From Endotrypanum monterogeii (lineage: Eukaryota; Euglenozoa; Kinetoplastea; Trypanosomatida; Trypanosomatidae), in the NCBI GenBank assembly GCA_000333855.2, contig CM007336.1, positions 2,454 to 66,453 of the forward strand: DNA of 64,000 nucleotides, given 5' to 3'. This document shows, piece by piece, positions 20,346 to 29,860 of this stretch. The notes beneath the pieces were generated by a model, which ran no database searches, was not told where the DNA came from, and saw only the letters and a list, made by a program, of their open reading frames with translations. How positions within the stretch are numbered: position 1 is the first letter of the stretch; every line of letters begins with the position of its first letter. A program made the position numbers and the translations under genes.

Positions 20346-21941
20346 GGCAATGAGGATATGATGCCAATAATAATAATAATAATAGGTGCACCGAGCAGTC
20401 GCAGCACAGGTATCTTCTGCTGCCGAGGTGCGAAATAAACTTTTTATCTGTCAATTGTAGGAGTGTATTCTGTATGGAGATTGTCGATTGTCTTCTCAAA
20501 AACCTATTCAAATGAATACATATGGATACATATCGTAATATATAATAATATGTATGTGTCATATACAGTAGATCACGTATAAGCAAGAAAAGGAGTGACG
20601 CGTACCGGCGGTGTAGAGAAGACAGTGAGGACGAATAGTGAGCGTAATACATCACATCGAAAATAGACGTGGAGGAAGGCAAGGGGAGAACCTGCGTCTA
20701 TATCCCCTCCCCCTGGCTGTCCGGGGATGTGTCCGAGTTGCAGCGATCCTTTTTGATCCTCTTCGTGCACTTCAGTTCTCTCACATGATCTAGCATTCAA
20801 CATCTGCTACACCCCACAGAGCATGCGACAGTGCCCTCAGTTGTATACCAACACCCCCTGGGCACTTGCCGCACAGTTTCTTCTGTTTCAACAGCGAAGG
20901 ACGCAATCCTTCCCCAAATTAACGTGAGTGCGCACGAGTCGGTGCACTGTGTATGTTTGCATCGTATAGGAAAGAGAAAGCAGCTTAGACATCATGAATG
21001 ATCTCGGTGCCAAGGCAATCCGCTGCGAGGTCATAAAAACTGCTTTTCTTCGCATAAGCAATACGGTGAAATAATCAACAAAAGACAACAGTGCAACACG
21101 AAAGGGGAGCGAAGCACAAGCGGGGTATGTGATGAGAGCAATAAAAATAAGCGGTGAAAGAACACACTCTTCACATTTGCATTGGGATTCCCTGCGGCGG
21201 TGGAAACAACCCGCGGAGAAAGCGGAAGAAGCAAGCAAAGCCTGAATATCAAACGCAAAGCCATAGTTATTGGGTCCTTCTCTCCTTACAGCACCTTGTC
21301 ACTATCCAACGCCAAGCACTCGTCACCTGACTTAACACATCGCGTTGTTGGAGGTAGCGGTGGTGTTGTAATATTGAGTACGCGTACTCGATCGAATTCA
21401 TTTTTCACAGGCGTCTCCATTTGACTGCACATATTCACGCAGACATAGTATTGATACCCCCAAGGCATTCGATGGGGTTCATCTCTCCTCGAATATGAGA
21501 CCCTCTTCTCAGTGAACACTCAAAGAAGCGGAAGATGCGCTTTTAGGCTACTCTAACCAACTTCCCTCTCCCAGTGGGCCGAGGAGACACGTTGATAGTG
21601 CTTAAGTAACGGCCACAGTGCCAGAGAAAAACTGATGATCGACGTTACACGTTGTGATTCGCCGGCGACCTCCTCCCCCCTCCCCCCCGCCACACATACT
21701 GTGTGGGCATCGGAGGCCTCTCAAGGCTAGCCATCATTCCGGTGTTCCCTGTCGAGATGAGAGGTAGGTTGACTCAGCTGTGAACAAATACAAGGTAGCT
21801 GTGCTCACCGCTATAAGGATGTGGGATGAGAGATGCCCCCCCCTTCCGCGGCACCTTCCTTTAATGCCCCTACTGATTCACAGACGACACACTCAGCATT
21901 GCTACTGTGTTGTTGCTCGTCCTGTCGGTGGATGGGGTTGG
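20346..21941. other. Intergenic region
   Basis: About 1.6 kb without a convincing gene. It holds an AAT/TAA trinucleotide run at about 20366-20386, AT-rich sequence at 20515-20570, and a C-rich stretch at 21669-21690. Minus-strand open frames here (for example 20573-20803) lack protein-like composition. Confidence 0.5.
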
Positions 21942-22190
21942 CTACTCTACGAGATTGTCATTCATTTGCAGCTCGGTCTCTATTTGAGTGGTCGACTCCA
22001 TCTCGTCATTAATCGCCTCAACACGTTCCTCAAACTTTAGTTTCTCACTGGGTGAGCAGCGCTGGTATGAGCGAGATAATGCGGGTGTATCGGAGTACTG
22101 CACGTACGAAGAAAAGCTGCTACGCTTGGTGAGAGCATACAGATCCGATGACGTCATGAAGGTGAGTTTCTGTGCGCTGATACGTAACAT
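21942..22190 (-). CDS. Small hypothetical protein, 82 residues
   Basis: 82 residues, family not recognised. Support is positional and compositional. The minus strand has a CT-rich tract at 22205-22230, its first AG at 22201-22200, and an ATG 9 nt later. The frame then reads MLRISAQKLTFMTSSDLYAL with a basic amphipathic N-terminus, as in short mitochondrial import signals. The C-terminal half is charged and helical (SPSEKLKFEERVEAINDEME). The frame extends upstream to 22274, but that part is the pyrimidine tract itself. It could be a small mitochondrial subunit (inference). Confidence 0.5.
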   Translation of the reverse strand: MLRISAQKLTFMTSSDLYALTKRSSFSSYVQYSDTPALSRSYQRCSPSEKLKFEERVEAINDEMESTTQIETELQMNDNLVE

Positions 22191-22199
22191 CGGACCAAC

Positions 22200-22230
22200 C
22201 TCAATGAGGGAAAGGAGGAGGTGGGATGAA
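22200..22230 (-). promoter_or_regulatory. Trans-splice acceptor of the 82-residue gene
   Basis: Minus strand reads CATCCCACCTCCTCCTTTCC followed by CTCATTGAG. AG lies at 22201-22200, 9 nt before the ATG. Confidence 0.5.
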
Positions 22231-22522
22231 ATACAGCAAGACAGACGTAGGAAAAAAACAATACAGGGGCACACAGCGTCCTGCGGAAGAAGAAAAACCT
22301 AACGGAAAACGAGGAGCGTCTCAGTTGCTGTCCCTTTGCTTTTAACAGCTAAGTACTTGAAGTAAGTGGGGAACTGAAGAGAGAGATATAGTGTCTATGC
22401 GGATGCGAGAGTCTGCAGGCGGACACCCATCATCTTCCCGCTCGGGCGAAAAAAAAACAGTAGTCTTGAGTGCATGCACACTCTGTGGAGAGAGAAACAG
22501 AAGGAGGGGAAGAGAGGGACAA

Positions 22523-22557
<35 letters not shown>

Positions 22558-23065
22558 TCTAGTTGGGAGAGAAAAGCGTCCGACGACTCACAGAAGACGC
22601 GACACGGTGAAAAGTCAGCAGGGCAGATGACCGCAAGTGAACGACGGGGTCAGGGAAACATAGTCAGATGGAACACGCTGCAGGGCTGATAGGCGGGAAA
22701 GGACTCCCCCGTGCACAGAATATGAAGGGGAAAAGGCAGAATTATTGTGGAAGAAAAACAGAACTTATGTATACGCGCTTACTCCATCGCCTCCCTTGCC
22801 CATCTCCCATGAAAAGAAAAGGGGATCTCACAGGTGAGTGAGACACGAGAGAAAGCTAAGCATATAAACAAGAGGGATAGCAGACCTTGGGGGGTAAAAA
22901 TGGTGACAAAAAAAAAAAAAAACGTCTACACGAACACCTTCTGTCGCCTTCATAACACCTTTGTGTGTTGATATTTGTGGTATGTGCAAAGGGACATGGC
23001 GGGGCAGCAAAGTTGGGCACATCAAGAAGCCTATTGAAGACAAGGAGTGGCGAAAGCGATTTCCA
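22231..23065. other. Intergenic spacer with (TA)n
   Basis: Spacer containing a (TA)n run at about 22527-22553 and an A15 run at 22909-22923. No gene seen. Confidence 0.5.
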
Positions 23066-24046
23066 TCAAGGCAAAGGTATCAGCAGGGATTCGTGGGTGT
23101 CTAGCTCCCTGGCGTCCAGAAAATCTTCTGTTATTGCAACTGAGTCCGAGGCTTCCGTGTGTGACATGAATGACGCGCGTGCACGTTGTCTGTAGGTAGA
23201 ACCTATATTGATGAGTAGTATCGATGCACTGCGGAGACTTAGAGCAGGAATGTGGGGTGGCTGGCACAGTCCAAGCAGGGCTGCACGGCGCGGAGTAATC
23301 CACTGCGCCTCTTGGAGGCAGTTGTGCTGGAGGGAATACGCCTTCATTCGAACCGCAACTTCAGGTCTGTAGAGACGACCCTTGTAATTGACTGGGTCGT
23401 AACGGCGGCATGTGAGGGGACTGAAGCGGGTTGGGTCAGCAGTACCCTCCACGTTGTAGAAAGTCAGAGGGCGACAAAGCTCATTCGCCCTAGAGATGAC
23501 GCCATTTGCTGGATTGGAGATGTGAGCATCTGTGAATGGTGCGCGATACAGCCACGCCGCCTCTCCTGCCGTGGCCCAGTACCGACTGACCGTGCCGCCG
23601 TTGCCCACTCGTTGAAGAATCGCCTCCTCTGTGGCGCTGTCGAACCGCTCTCCATTGGTGTTGAGGGGGAGCGTATCGGGCTCCATCTGCGCTGCCAGTA
23701 GACTTGTCTCGCGATCCCTCGCTACGGTTTGAAGGTGGCGCTGATGGGCCACCCACTGACTGCGAAGCGTACTGAGAGGTACAAGAAACTGGGAGCTGTG
23801 GTACAACAATATGCCCCCACAGGAGCCGCTCAGTCGCACTGGCGAAAATGCATCATCAGCCAATGGGAGGCTCAGTAGCCTCACGACGGGGATTGGGACC
23901 CAGATGCGAGATGTCCAGCCCCTCGCTCGAGCAATTGAGCACAGTAAGTGATGATCCTCGTAGGAAAATGTGTGCCCAGAAAGCGTCTGTGAGAGCTCAG
24001 TCGTCGCCAAGCCCGGGCACCAATCCACATGAGAAGGATGCATCAT
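23066..24046 (-). CDS. Hypothetical protein with three W-containing repeats
   Basis: 326 residues; function unknown. The long frame begins at 24127 with GTG. The first ATG after the poly-T splice region is 24046 (MMHPSHVDW). The protein carries three copies of a ~38-residue unit. Each has G, then F or Y three residues later, then W 22-23 residues after that, followed by a T/P-rich turn and a helix rich in R, A and L. The units cover about residues 24-61, 132-170 and 223-263, with cores SRIWVP, SRYWAT and AQWITP. I have an unverified impression that similar repeats occur in other trypanosomatid mitochondrial proteins. No membrane segment or known domain is visible. Confidence 0.6.
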   Translation of the reverse strand: MMHPSHVDWCPGLATTELSQTLSGHTFSYEDHHLLCSIARARGWTSRIWVPIPVVRLLSLPLADDAFSPVRLSGSCGGILLYHSSQFLVPLSTLRSQWVAHQRHLQTVARDRETSLLAAQMEPDTLPLNTNGERFDSATEEAILQRVGNGGTVSRYWATAGEAAWLYRAPFTDAHISNPANGVISRANELCRPLTFYNVEGTADPTRFSPLTCRRYDPVNYKGRLYRPEVAVRMKAYSLQHNCLQEAQWITPRRAALLGLCQPPHIPALSLRSASILLINIGSTYRQRARASFMSHTEASDSVAITEDFLDARELDTHESLLIPLP

Positions 24047-25240
24047 ACGCACTTGCACCGATGTCAAAGTGTGAGGGAGTCGACCCCACCACTTATTTAT
24101 TATTTTTTTCAAGCGCTCGCCGCGCACTGGAAAATTGCGGTTTCACTTTCCTTCTTTTTACCAGTGGCGCAGGGAAGAGACGAAAAAAAAAAAACTTTTT
24201 TGTTGTTGTGGACTCGAAGTCAAGAGCTCGGCACCTCTCAATTATTAAAAAAAAAATTGTCTGTGAGGTGCAAGTGAAGTGTATTGGGGAATAAAAAAGG
24301 AAAGAAATAAAATATTTACATGATCGTAACGCTCAGCAGCACGACCTAATGTGGCACATCTTTGACCACGACATGAAGTGCGACATTCCAATGCGCCGAC
24401 CCTGGCAACGAGCACCAGGGCGTTCGTCACGAGTCAAAGCCTTTGGAAGTTCTCGAAAAAGTACAAAGCTTATGACTCACCACTCTACAGTCACTGGCCC
24501 TCGGTATCCAGTAGACTAGAGATACTCGACACTCCGTCTTCTTTTTCTCATGGCTCGACTCTCTGTGTCCAACTACGATACAAGTCGAAAAACTACCATG
24601 CAAAGGGGTACAGAAAACCACTCTATGATGGGAGGCGAGAGGGGAAGGTAGCCGGGGGATGATGAGGGGGAAGGGGGAGAAAGAATGGCGGACACTGAGT
24701 TTGGCGCTACTGTAGTGATGGCCAGTTTCCTGACCTGCACCTACCCAACAAGCACCTAGCAATTCTATATGCTATGCGAGCGACAGACACTGCCGCCGTC
24801 CCTCGAGTACGGTCCTTGGCGCTGCTCAAGTTGGCGTCGGGAGGCCTTGGATCGAGGCGCAGAGTTGCGCCATTGCGTTGTAGAGACTCATAAGCAGTGA
24901 CTGGTGGACAAATCACCACGATGGTGATACGCTTCAATGTGTCTCTGTATGTCTTTTGAGTACCAGTCAGAGTCAAAGGAGGATGTCCACACGTGTGGAG
25001 TAAAAACAAAAGGGAATTGGGAGGGGGGAGGGGGGGGGGAGGGGGGGGGGCGTGATCATTTTGAGGCTTCTGTAAAGTACAGGCAGACAAGTTCCCTTCC
25101 TACTCATTTTATTGAGCACATACTAACCATGCAAACGCTATTTGCAGCAGTGTATCATCAGACCACAGTCACAATCACCTTTAGCCCCCCGCCCCTCCCC
25201 CTCCGAGGCCGTGCCTCCCTCCTTTCAGTCCAAGTGCCCC
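24047..25240. other. Intergenic region
   Basis: About 1.2 kb. It contains A-rich runs (24183-24196, 24247-24257) that are poly-T on the sense strand and precede the W-repeat gene. Near 25018-25050 is a G-rich stretch (C-rich on the sense strand). A 127-residue minus-strand frame at 24707-25090 depends on that C-run and is not convincing. Confidence 0.45.
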
Positions 25241-27367
25241 CTAGATAACATTGGAGAAAACCACCGTGCGGTGACGGATGGCCTGTGTGATCTGGTACCA
25301 GATGGCCGCCAGGGCTAAGAGGTTCAGTAAAAGCGTAAGGACGAGAACGAAACTGTGTATAACTGTAGGGAATATCTCCGGCTCAGCGTCCTGATTCTCT
25401 GCAACACGGCGGCACTCATTTATTATATCGCCTGCCTCCGGGTCTTTGAGCTTCAACCGCTGGTACAGTCCCGCGATATCCATAATGTACAGGTGGTTCT
25501 TGAGCTCTCGTCGGGTAAATACGCATACATACAGGTATCGCTGCAGCAACCCGCCCCAGAAAACAAATACGAACAATGCGTAGGAGTGTGCGCTCGAGTA
25601 GTTTCCATTAGTACGCGCCAAGTTTCTCAGTATCGTCTGAGCGGCGTCAGCAATTGCAACAATGAAGGCGCACACGAGCGAGAACCAGAGAGTACCCATC
25701 GCGGCTGTACGTCCACCGTGGTTCGCGCACGCGGATGCATACAGTATTAGGGAACGTAGACAGTACCACCCTGGAAATCCAGTGAAGAGACTCTTTGAAT
25801 CAAAACGCTCATCTAGATCAAAAGCCATGTGAGCGTATTTGCTGGGACTCATGAGGCATCGGCGCTCTAGAAAAGCGAGGTTTGTCAGCACGTGCAGCTT
25901 TGCGCGGATTTCGCGCTGCATGTCTGTGATCTTGAGAATAAAATAGGACAGTGTCGCAGAGAGGAGGAACGTGGCGAAAAAGGAAAGAAGGGCAGCCGCC
26001 TGTTCAACACCACCAGAGCAAAACATTTTGTGTCCGAACCCACTGCGAGTCACCGGTACAGAAAGACTCATCATGGCACCGAGGACTACGGCGAAAAGCA
26101 TCCAGCGGTATTGGTAGTGTCGGTTCATTACTTTGCCCTTTCCGTCGTCATCGTAGGTAAAAATACACACGCTTGCCTGCGCGTCGACCAAGCTTGCAGC
26201 CAAAGCCGACAACCTCGGCGTGAGCCGACGGTCTACCCACTCGACTCCGTGGGGATATCGGAAGAAGCACATGTAGGACGCCGCGACTAACGCGATAACG
26301 AGCCACAAAACACACGGCACCACTATTTCCGGAAGTGTCAGTCTGCCGTCTTGGAGACGACCAAGCGGAACCCTACCGGCCACAAGAACGATAGAAGAGA
26401 CGTGACATAATATAGCCAATGAAATCCCGCACAGTGACAATGACGGCACATCGAAGTCGCTACGTAGTGCAGCGCCGCTCACTACGAACTCTCTCTCTTC
26501 ACAAAGCGAAGTTATGCGAAGCGGAGCCAGCGGTACCCAAGGCAGCGACAGAAAAGGGAAAAGGAAAACAAAACACCGCTTGGCAAAGCGCCAGCTAGAG
26601 AATAGCTCGTTTGGAGCGGGTGCAGCGCAAACAAAAAAAGTTTCGGGAGAACCGTGCTGCTTGAAGGAGCCACGCATAGCTTCTTTCGCGTCGCAATCTG
26701 CCAAAGAGGAGTTGCAGCGATTTCGCATGCTCGCAAAACTCTGATTAGCGGCATCAACGCCTGGAATCGGAGGACCATAGCGCAGAGATGCGAATGGTGT
26801 GTAGTGTACGTCAGTGTTGGTGGAAGGAATGTCGATAGGTGGCTGCGGACTTGTGCCTCCCACCTGTGCAGGAATAGTGAGCCTCGTTGGATTGCTCGCA
26901 GCACGCCAGAGATACTCGTTCACCTGCTCCACAATCGTCGAAAAGAGGGCTGCGCGGGCACGCTGTAGCACCTCGGGTGCTTTGGTGGGCATCTCACTCA
27001 CTCGCTTGCCATCTTTCCAGGTACCACATATCTCCCGCCCTTGACTATTGTAGACCCCTTTATATATGGCAGATTGACGGAACTCGCCGCTGAAACACTC
27101 ACCAGTAGAGAAGAACATCGACCCTGGTCCTTCCATCATCCCCGAGCGGAACTGACCCACAAAGATGTTTCCAGAGGGGTAGTAACACACCCCGAGACCG
27201 TGACGTTGACCGTTCAGCCATTCACCTTCGTAAATGACGCCGTTGCTGTATTGCAAATACCCCACGCCGGTGCGCTGCGAAGCGTTCTCCGCCGCCGTGA
27301 AGTCACGTGGCAGCCGATGACCGGCGAAGTCTGTCTCATTGCGGTCTACCTGGGTTTCTTTTGACAT
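25241..27367 (-). CDS. MORN-repeat protein with multiple membrane segments
   Basis: 708 residues. The N-terminus has MORN repeats at about 34-122: YLQYSNGVIYEGEWLNGQRH, then YPSGNIFVGQFRSGMMEGPG, then FSTGECFSGEF, and a degenerate fourth. After a hydrophilic linker (~125-255) come roughly eight to nine hydrophobic segments between ~260 and the C-terminus, for example FVFLFPFLSLPWVPLAPL, IVVPCVLWLVIALVAASY, LLSFFATFLLSATLSYFI and FVLVLTLLLNLLALAAIW. MORN units usually bind lipid or protein at membranes. The polytopic part is not a family I recognise. The frame begins at 27517, but ATG 27367 (MSKETQVDRNE) follows the first AG (27384-27383) after a C8 tract, so I chose it. Confidence 0.72.
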   Translation of the reverse strand: MSKETQVDRNETDFAGHRLPRDFTAAENASQRTGVGYLQYSNGVIYEGEWLNGQRHGLGVCYYPSGNIFVGQFRSGMMEGPGSMFFSTGECFSGEFRQSAIYKGVYNSQGREICGTWKDGKRVSEMPTKAPEVLQRARAALFSTIVEQVNEYLWRAASNPTRLTIPAQVGGTSPQPPIDIPSTNTDVHYTPFASLRYGPPIPGVDAANQSFASMRNRCNSSLADCDAKEAMRGSFKQHGSPETFFVCAAPAPNELFSSWRFAKRCFVFLFPFLSLPWVPLAPLRITSLCEEREFVVSGAALRSDFDVPSLSLCGISLAILCHVSSIVLVAGRVPLGRLQDGRLTLPEIVVPCVLWLVIALVAASYMCFFRYPHGVEWVDRRLTPRLSALAASLVDAQASVCIFTYDDDGKGKVMNRHYQYRWMLFAVVLGAMMSLSVPVTRSGFGHKMFCSGGVEQAAALLSFFATFLLSATLSYFILKITDMQREIRAKLHVLTNLAFLERRCLMSPSKYAHMAFDLDERFDSKSLFTGFPGWYCLRSLILYASACANHGGRTAAMGTLWFSLVCAFIVAIADAAQTILRNLARTNGNYSSAHSYALFVFVFWGGLLQRYLYVCVFTRRELKNHLYIMDIAGLYQRLKLKDPEAGDIINECRRVAENQDAEPEIFPTVIHSFVLVLTLLLNLLALAAIWYQITQAIRHRTVVFSNVI

Positions 27368-28927
27368 GACAAATGCAAGCAGCTTCGCAGTCGGTGGGGG
27401 GGGGATAAATAAATTAACTAAAGCAGTCACGAGAAGAACACAGTACGGTGTGGTGAAAGTTGTGGTGAATGTGTATTTTTTATTTTTTATTTGTGTATGT
27501 AAAACCCCCAAAGGCACACGGGAGCGATTTTTTTCGTTTGATTTTTTTTATGATCGGCATAGTGGAGAAAGGAACAGCAGACAAACAAACAGAACAGTGC
27601 AAGGGGTTTAAAAGGCGGTGAATGATCACACGTGCGAGGACGCTCGCAGAATTCCAGTAGAAGCACGGGAACGAGTAATCTAAAATGATTTCCTTCACCT
27701 CAGCAAGACGCTGAGCCACAACGTGTCCGAATACTTGTTCTGGAAGGGAGGCACTTCTTATCCTCAAATAAAAGGCGATAGCACGAGCCCCTCCCTTTCC
27801 CTTGATGTTTCCCCTTTTCAAACCACGTTTTTGAGTATCTAGACACCTGAGAGGGTTTAAGTATCCAACTCTTGCAAAACGAGAGGTAACCGTCACCAGT
27901 AACATCGGGCGCTGGAGTGGAGTGAGGCAAGGCAGCAGGGTGACCAGGAGTGCTCGATCCTGCAATTCTCAGCGGGGTTCTGTCCCCGCACATCTAACCT
28001 CTCTCCGGAGAGGCGGTGGGGCTGCCGCAGAGAGAGCAATTTCATGATATACAAGCTAGAGCTTGAACACGTGTGGGTTTTGTGGTGAGACGGGACTAGT
28101 GGGGCAGCAGCAACAACAAAAAGCAAGTCTGAAACAGAGCCATTGAGGATAGGTGAGAGGGGGATGTTGATGGTCAAGACCAGCTAACCTTATCAAACTG
28201 CCGGTGTGGCTGTTCAGCCTCGACGTGACAAAGGTGCACACTCCTCGTACTAGCAGCCGTCAGCGTCCGGCCACCCGCATCACGTAAGTGAGAGCATACA
28301 GGAGAACGGAGTCGATGACCACGGCTTCTTGCACAAGACTGCTGGTAGGGCTCCTAAGACTCATCTTGCTCAGCAAGACCGCTTGATCCTGCTATGTATG
28401 TGTTCACATATATATAATTCTATTTATATGTGGGCATCTATTTCGCTGTTGCTTTTCAAATCTGATCGAGTAACAATATAAATGTGCAGAAAGGCGCATG
28501 CCCCGAGCGCACAGCGCGAATATATACGAGATGTGCAACGAAAGGTAAAGCGAGGAGCGAGACATCATAGCTACACGACTCTTGATGATATGTGCACACA
28601 TAAACTGAGCCGCCATGTCTGATTATACCCCCGCCCACCCTCCTCTCAAAAGCAAGACAGGTGACCGCACCCCCGTCGCGCACACAGAAAAAGTTATAAG
28701 GTAAAAGACAGCGAGTTTCCCTACGCCGTCCTTTCCACCTTGTTGATTGCTCGTGCCAGTACGTTTTGATTTGTCATGAATATATATATATATATATATA
28801 TATATGTTCATAAGCATAATATTTTCCCCAGATATCTCCGTGACCCCTCCCTCTTCATATCCGCCCAAACCATTGAAACGAGCCGGCTATATTGTGCGTA
28901 GAAAGACGCAGTCCAGAAGATCTCTTC

Positions 28928-28982
<55 letters not shown>

Positions 28983-29860
28983 GCGTGTGATTACACGAGC
29001 ACTGATGAAATACATGGGGAATGCGAGGGTGGAGGAGGGAGAGCGAAATATTTCATCTCCAGGTGGTTCCCCTCTCCTCACCTCCACCCCCTATCGCCAT
29101 TACAAATAATGTTTTCGAAGATACCTCCGCTGTGATCTCACTTTTCCCCATTCATTATGTCAGATGCATCAACTGAACGACATCGCATAAAACACAATAC
29201 GGACAATGCCTTTAGCGTGTAAGGAAAGAAAGGAGTTGGGGAGAATAAATGGGAAAAAGGAAAGAAACACGATTATTTTTCTTTTGACCTTGAGTGTTTG
29301 CCTGTGTTTCACTTTTGAGAGTCATTTTGTTTTTTTTTGAAGTCTTTTTGCAGGGGGGAGGGGGGGGAGGGGCGTGGTAGACGACATTCCAGTAGACACA
29401 CACCGTTGTCGGAAGAGGAGCGTTTAAAGAGAAAAGTTTGTCTATTCGCGGTGACTGCCCCTACGTCCTTTGAAGCTGATGTTTCAGCTCCTTCTGTCTT
29501 CCTCTTGCCCCACCGCTTGTGCAACAAGAGCTTCCGCCATTTTCTTTTTTTTTGAAGGGGAGGGGAGGGGAGGGATCTGCGAGACAGACACCACTATCGA
29601 TGAGCCACCAGCACAGCCTGAGTGCAAAAAAAAAAAAAAAGGGAGGGAGGAGATACAGAACAGTGGTGGAGAGGGCGCAGGTGAAGCACAGGACGAAAAA
29701 TTTTTTTTAGATTGCACATATATATTTGTGTACACGAACATGCGTTCTCTCTCTTTCTCCCTGCAGGACGCCCGCTTCAGATCACGCGCTACACTTCACA
29801 TTTTCTCTTATCGAGCCTCTTGCCAGCCCGTTCATCACGAAGAGTTCTGACGGGCACACA
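27368..29860. other. Intergenic region with hairpins and TA/CA repeats
   Basis: About 2.5 kb. It holds hairpins at 27972-28028, TA repeats at 28780-28805, CA then TA repeats at 28930-28981, and G-rich and A-rich runs at 29353-29372 and 29626-29640. A 34-codon ATG frame at 28260-28364 is noted in findings. No confident protein gene. Confidence 0.5.
27972..28028 (-). other. Cluster of hairpins related to 17506-17525
   Basis: Stem GCGGGG-TTCTGT-CCCCGC at 27972-27989, stem CCTCTC-TCCG-GAGAGG at 27998-28013, and a weaker GCGG/CCGC pair at 28013-28028. The first stem aligns base for base with the one at 17506-17525, including a compensatory A-T to C-G change. Strand is assigned from the direction of transcription. 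Confidence 0.4.

Noticed and set aside
24707..25090. 127-residue minus-strand frame
   Set aside because: The start depends on a poly-C/proline run; no splice-supported ATG and no domain-like sequence.
27480..27965. 161-residue minus-strand frame
   Set aside because: Low-complexity, basic ending, overlaps the splice region of the MORN gene; not protein-like throughout.
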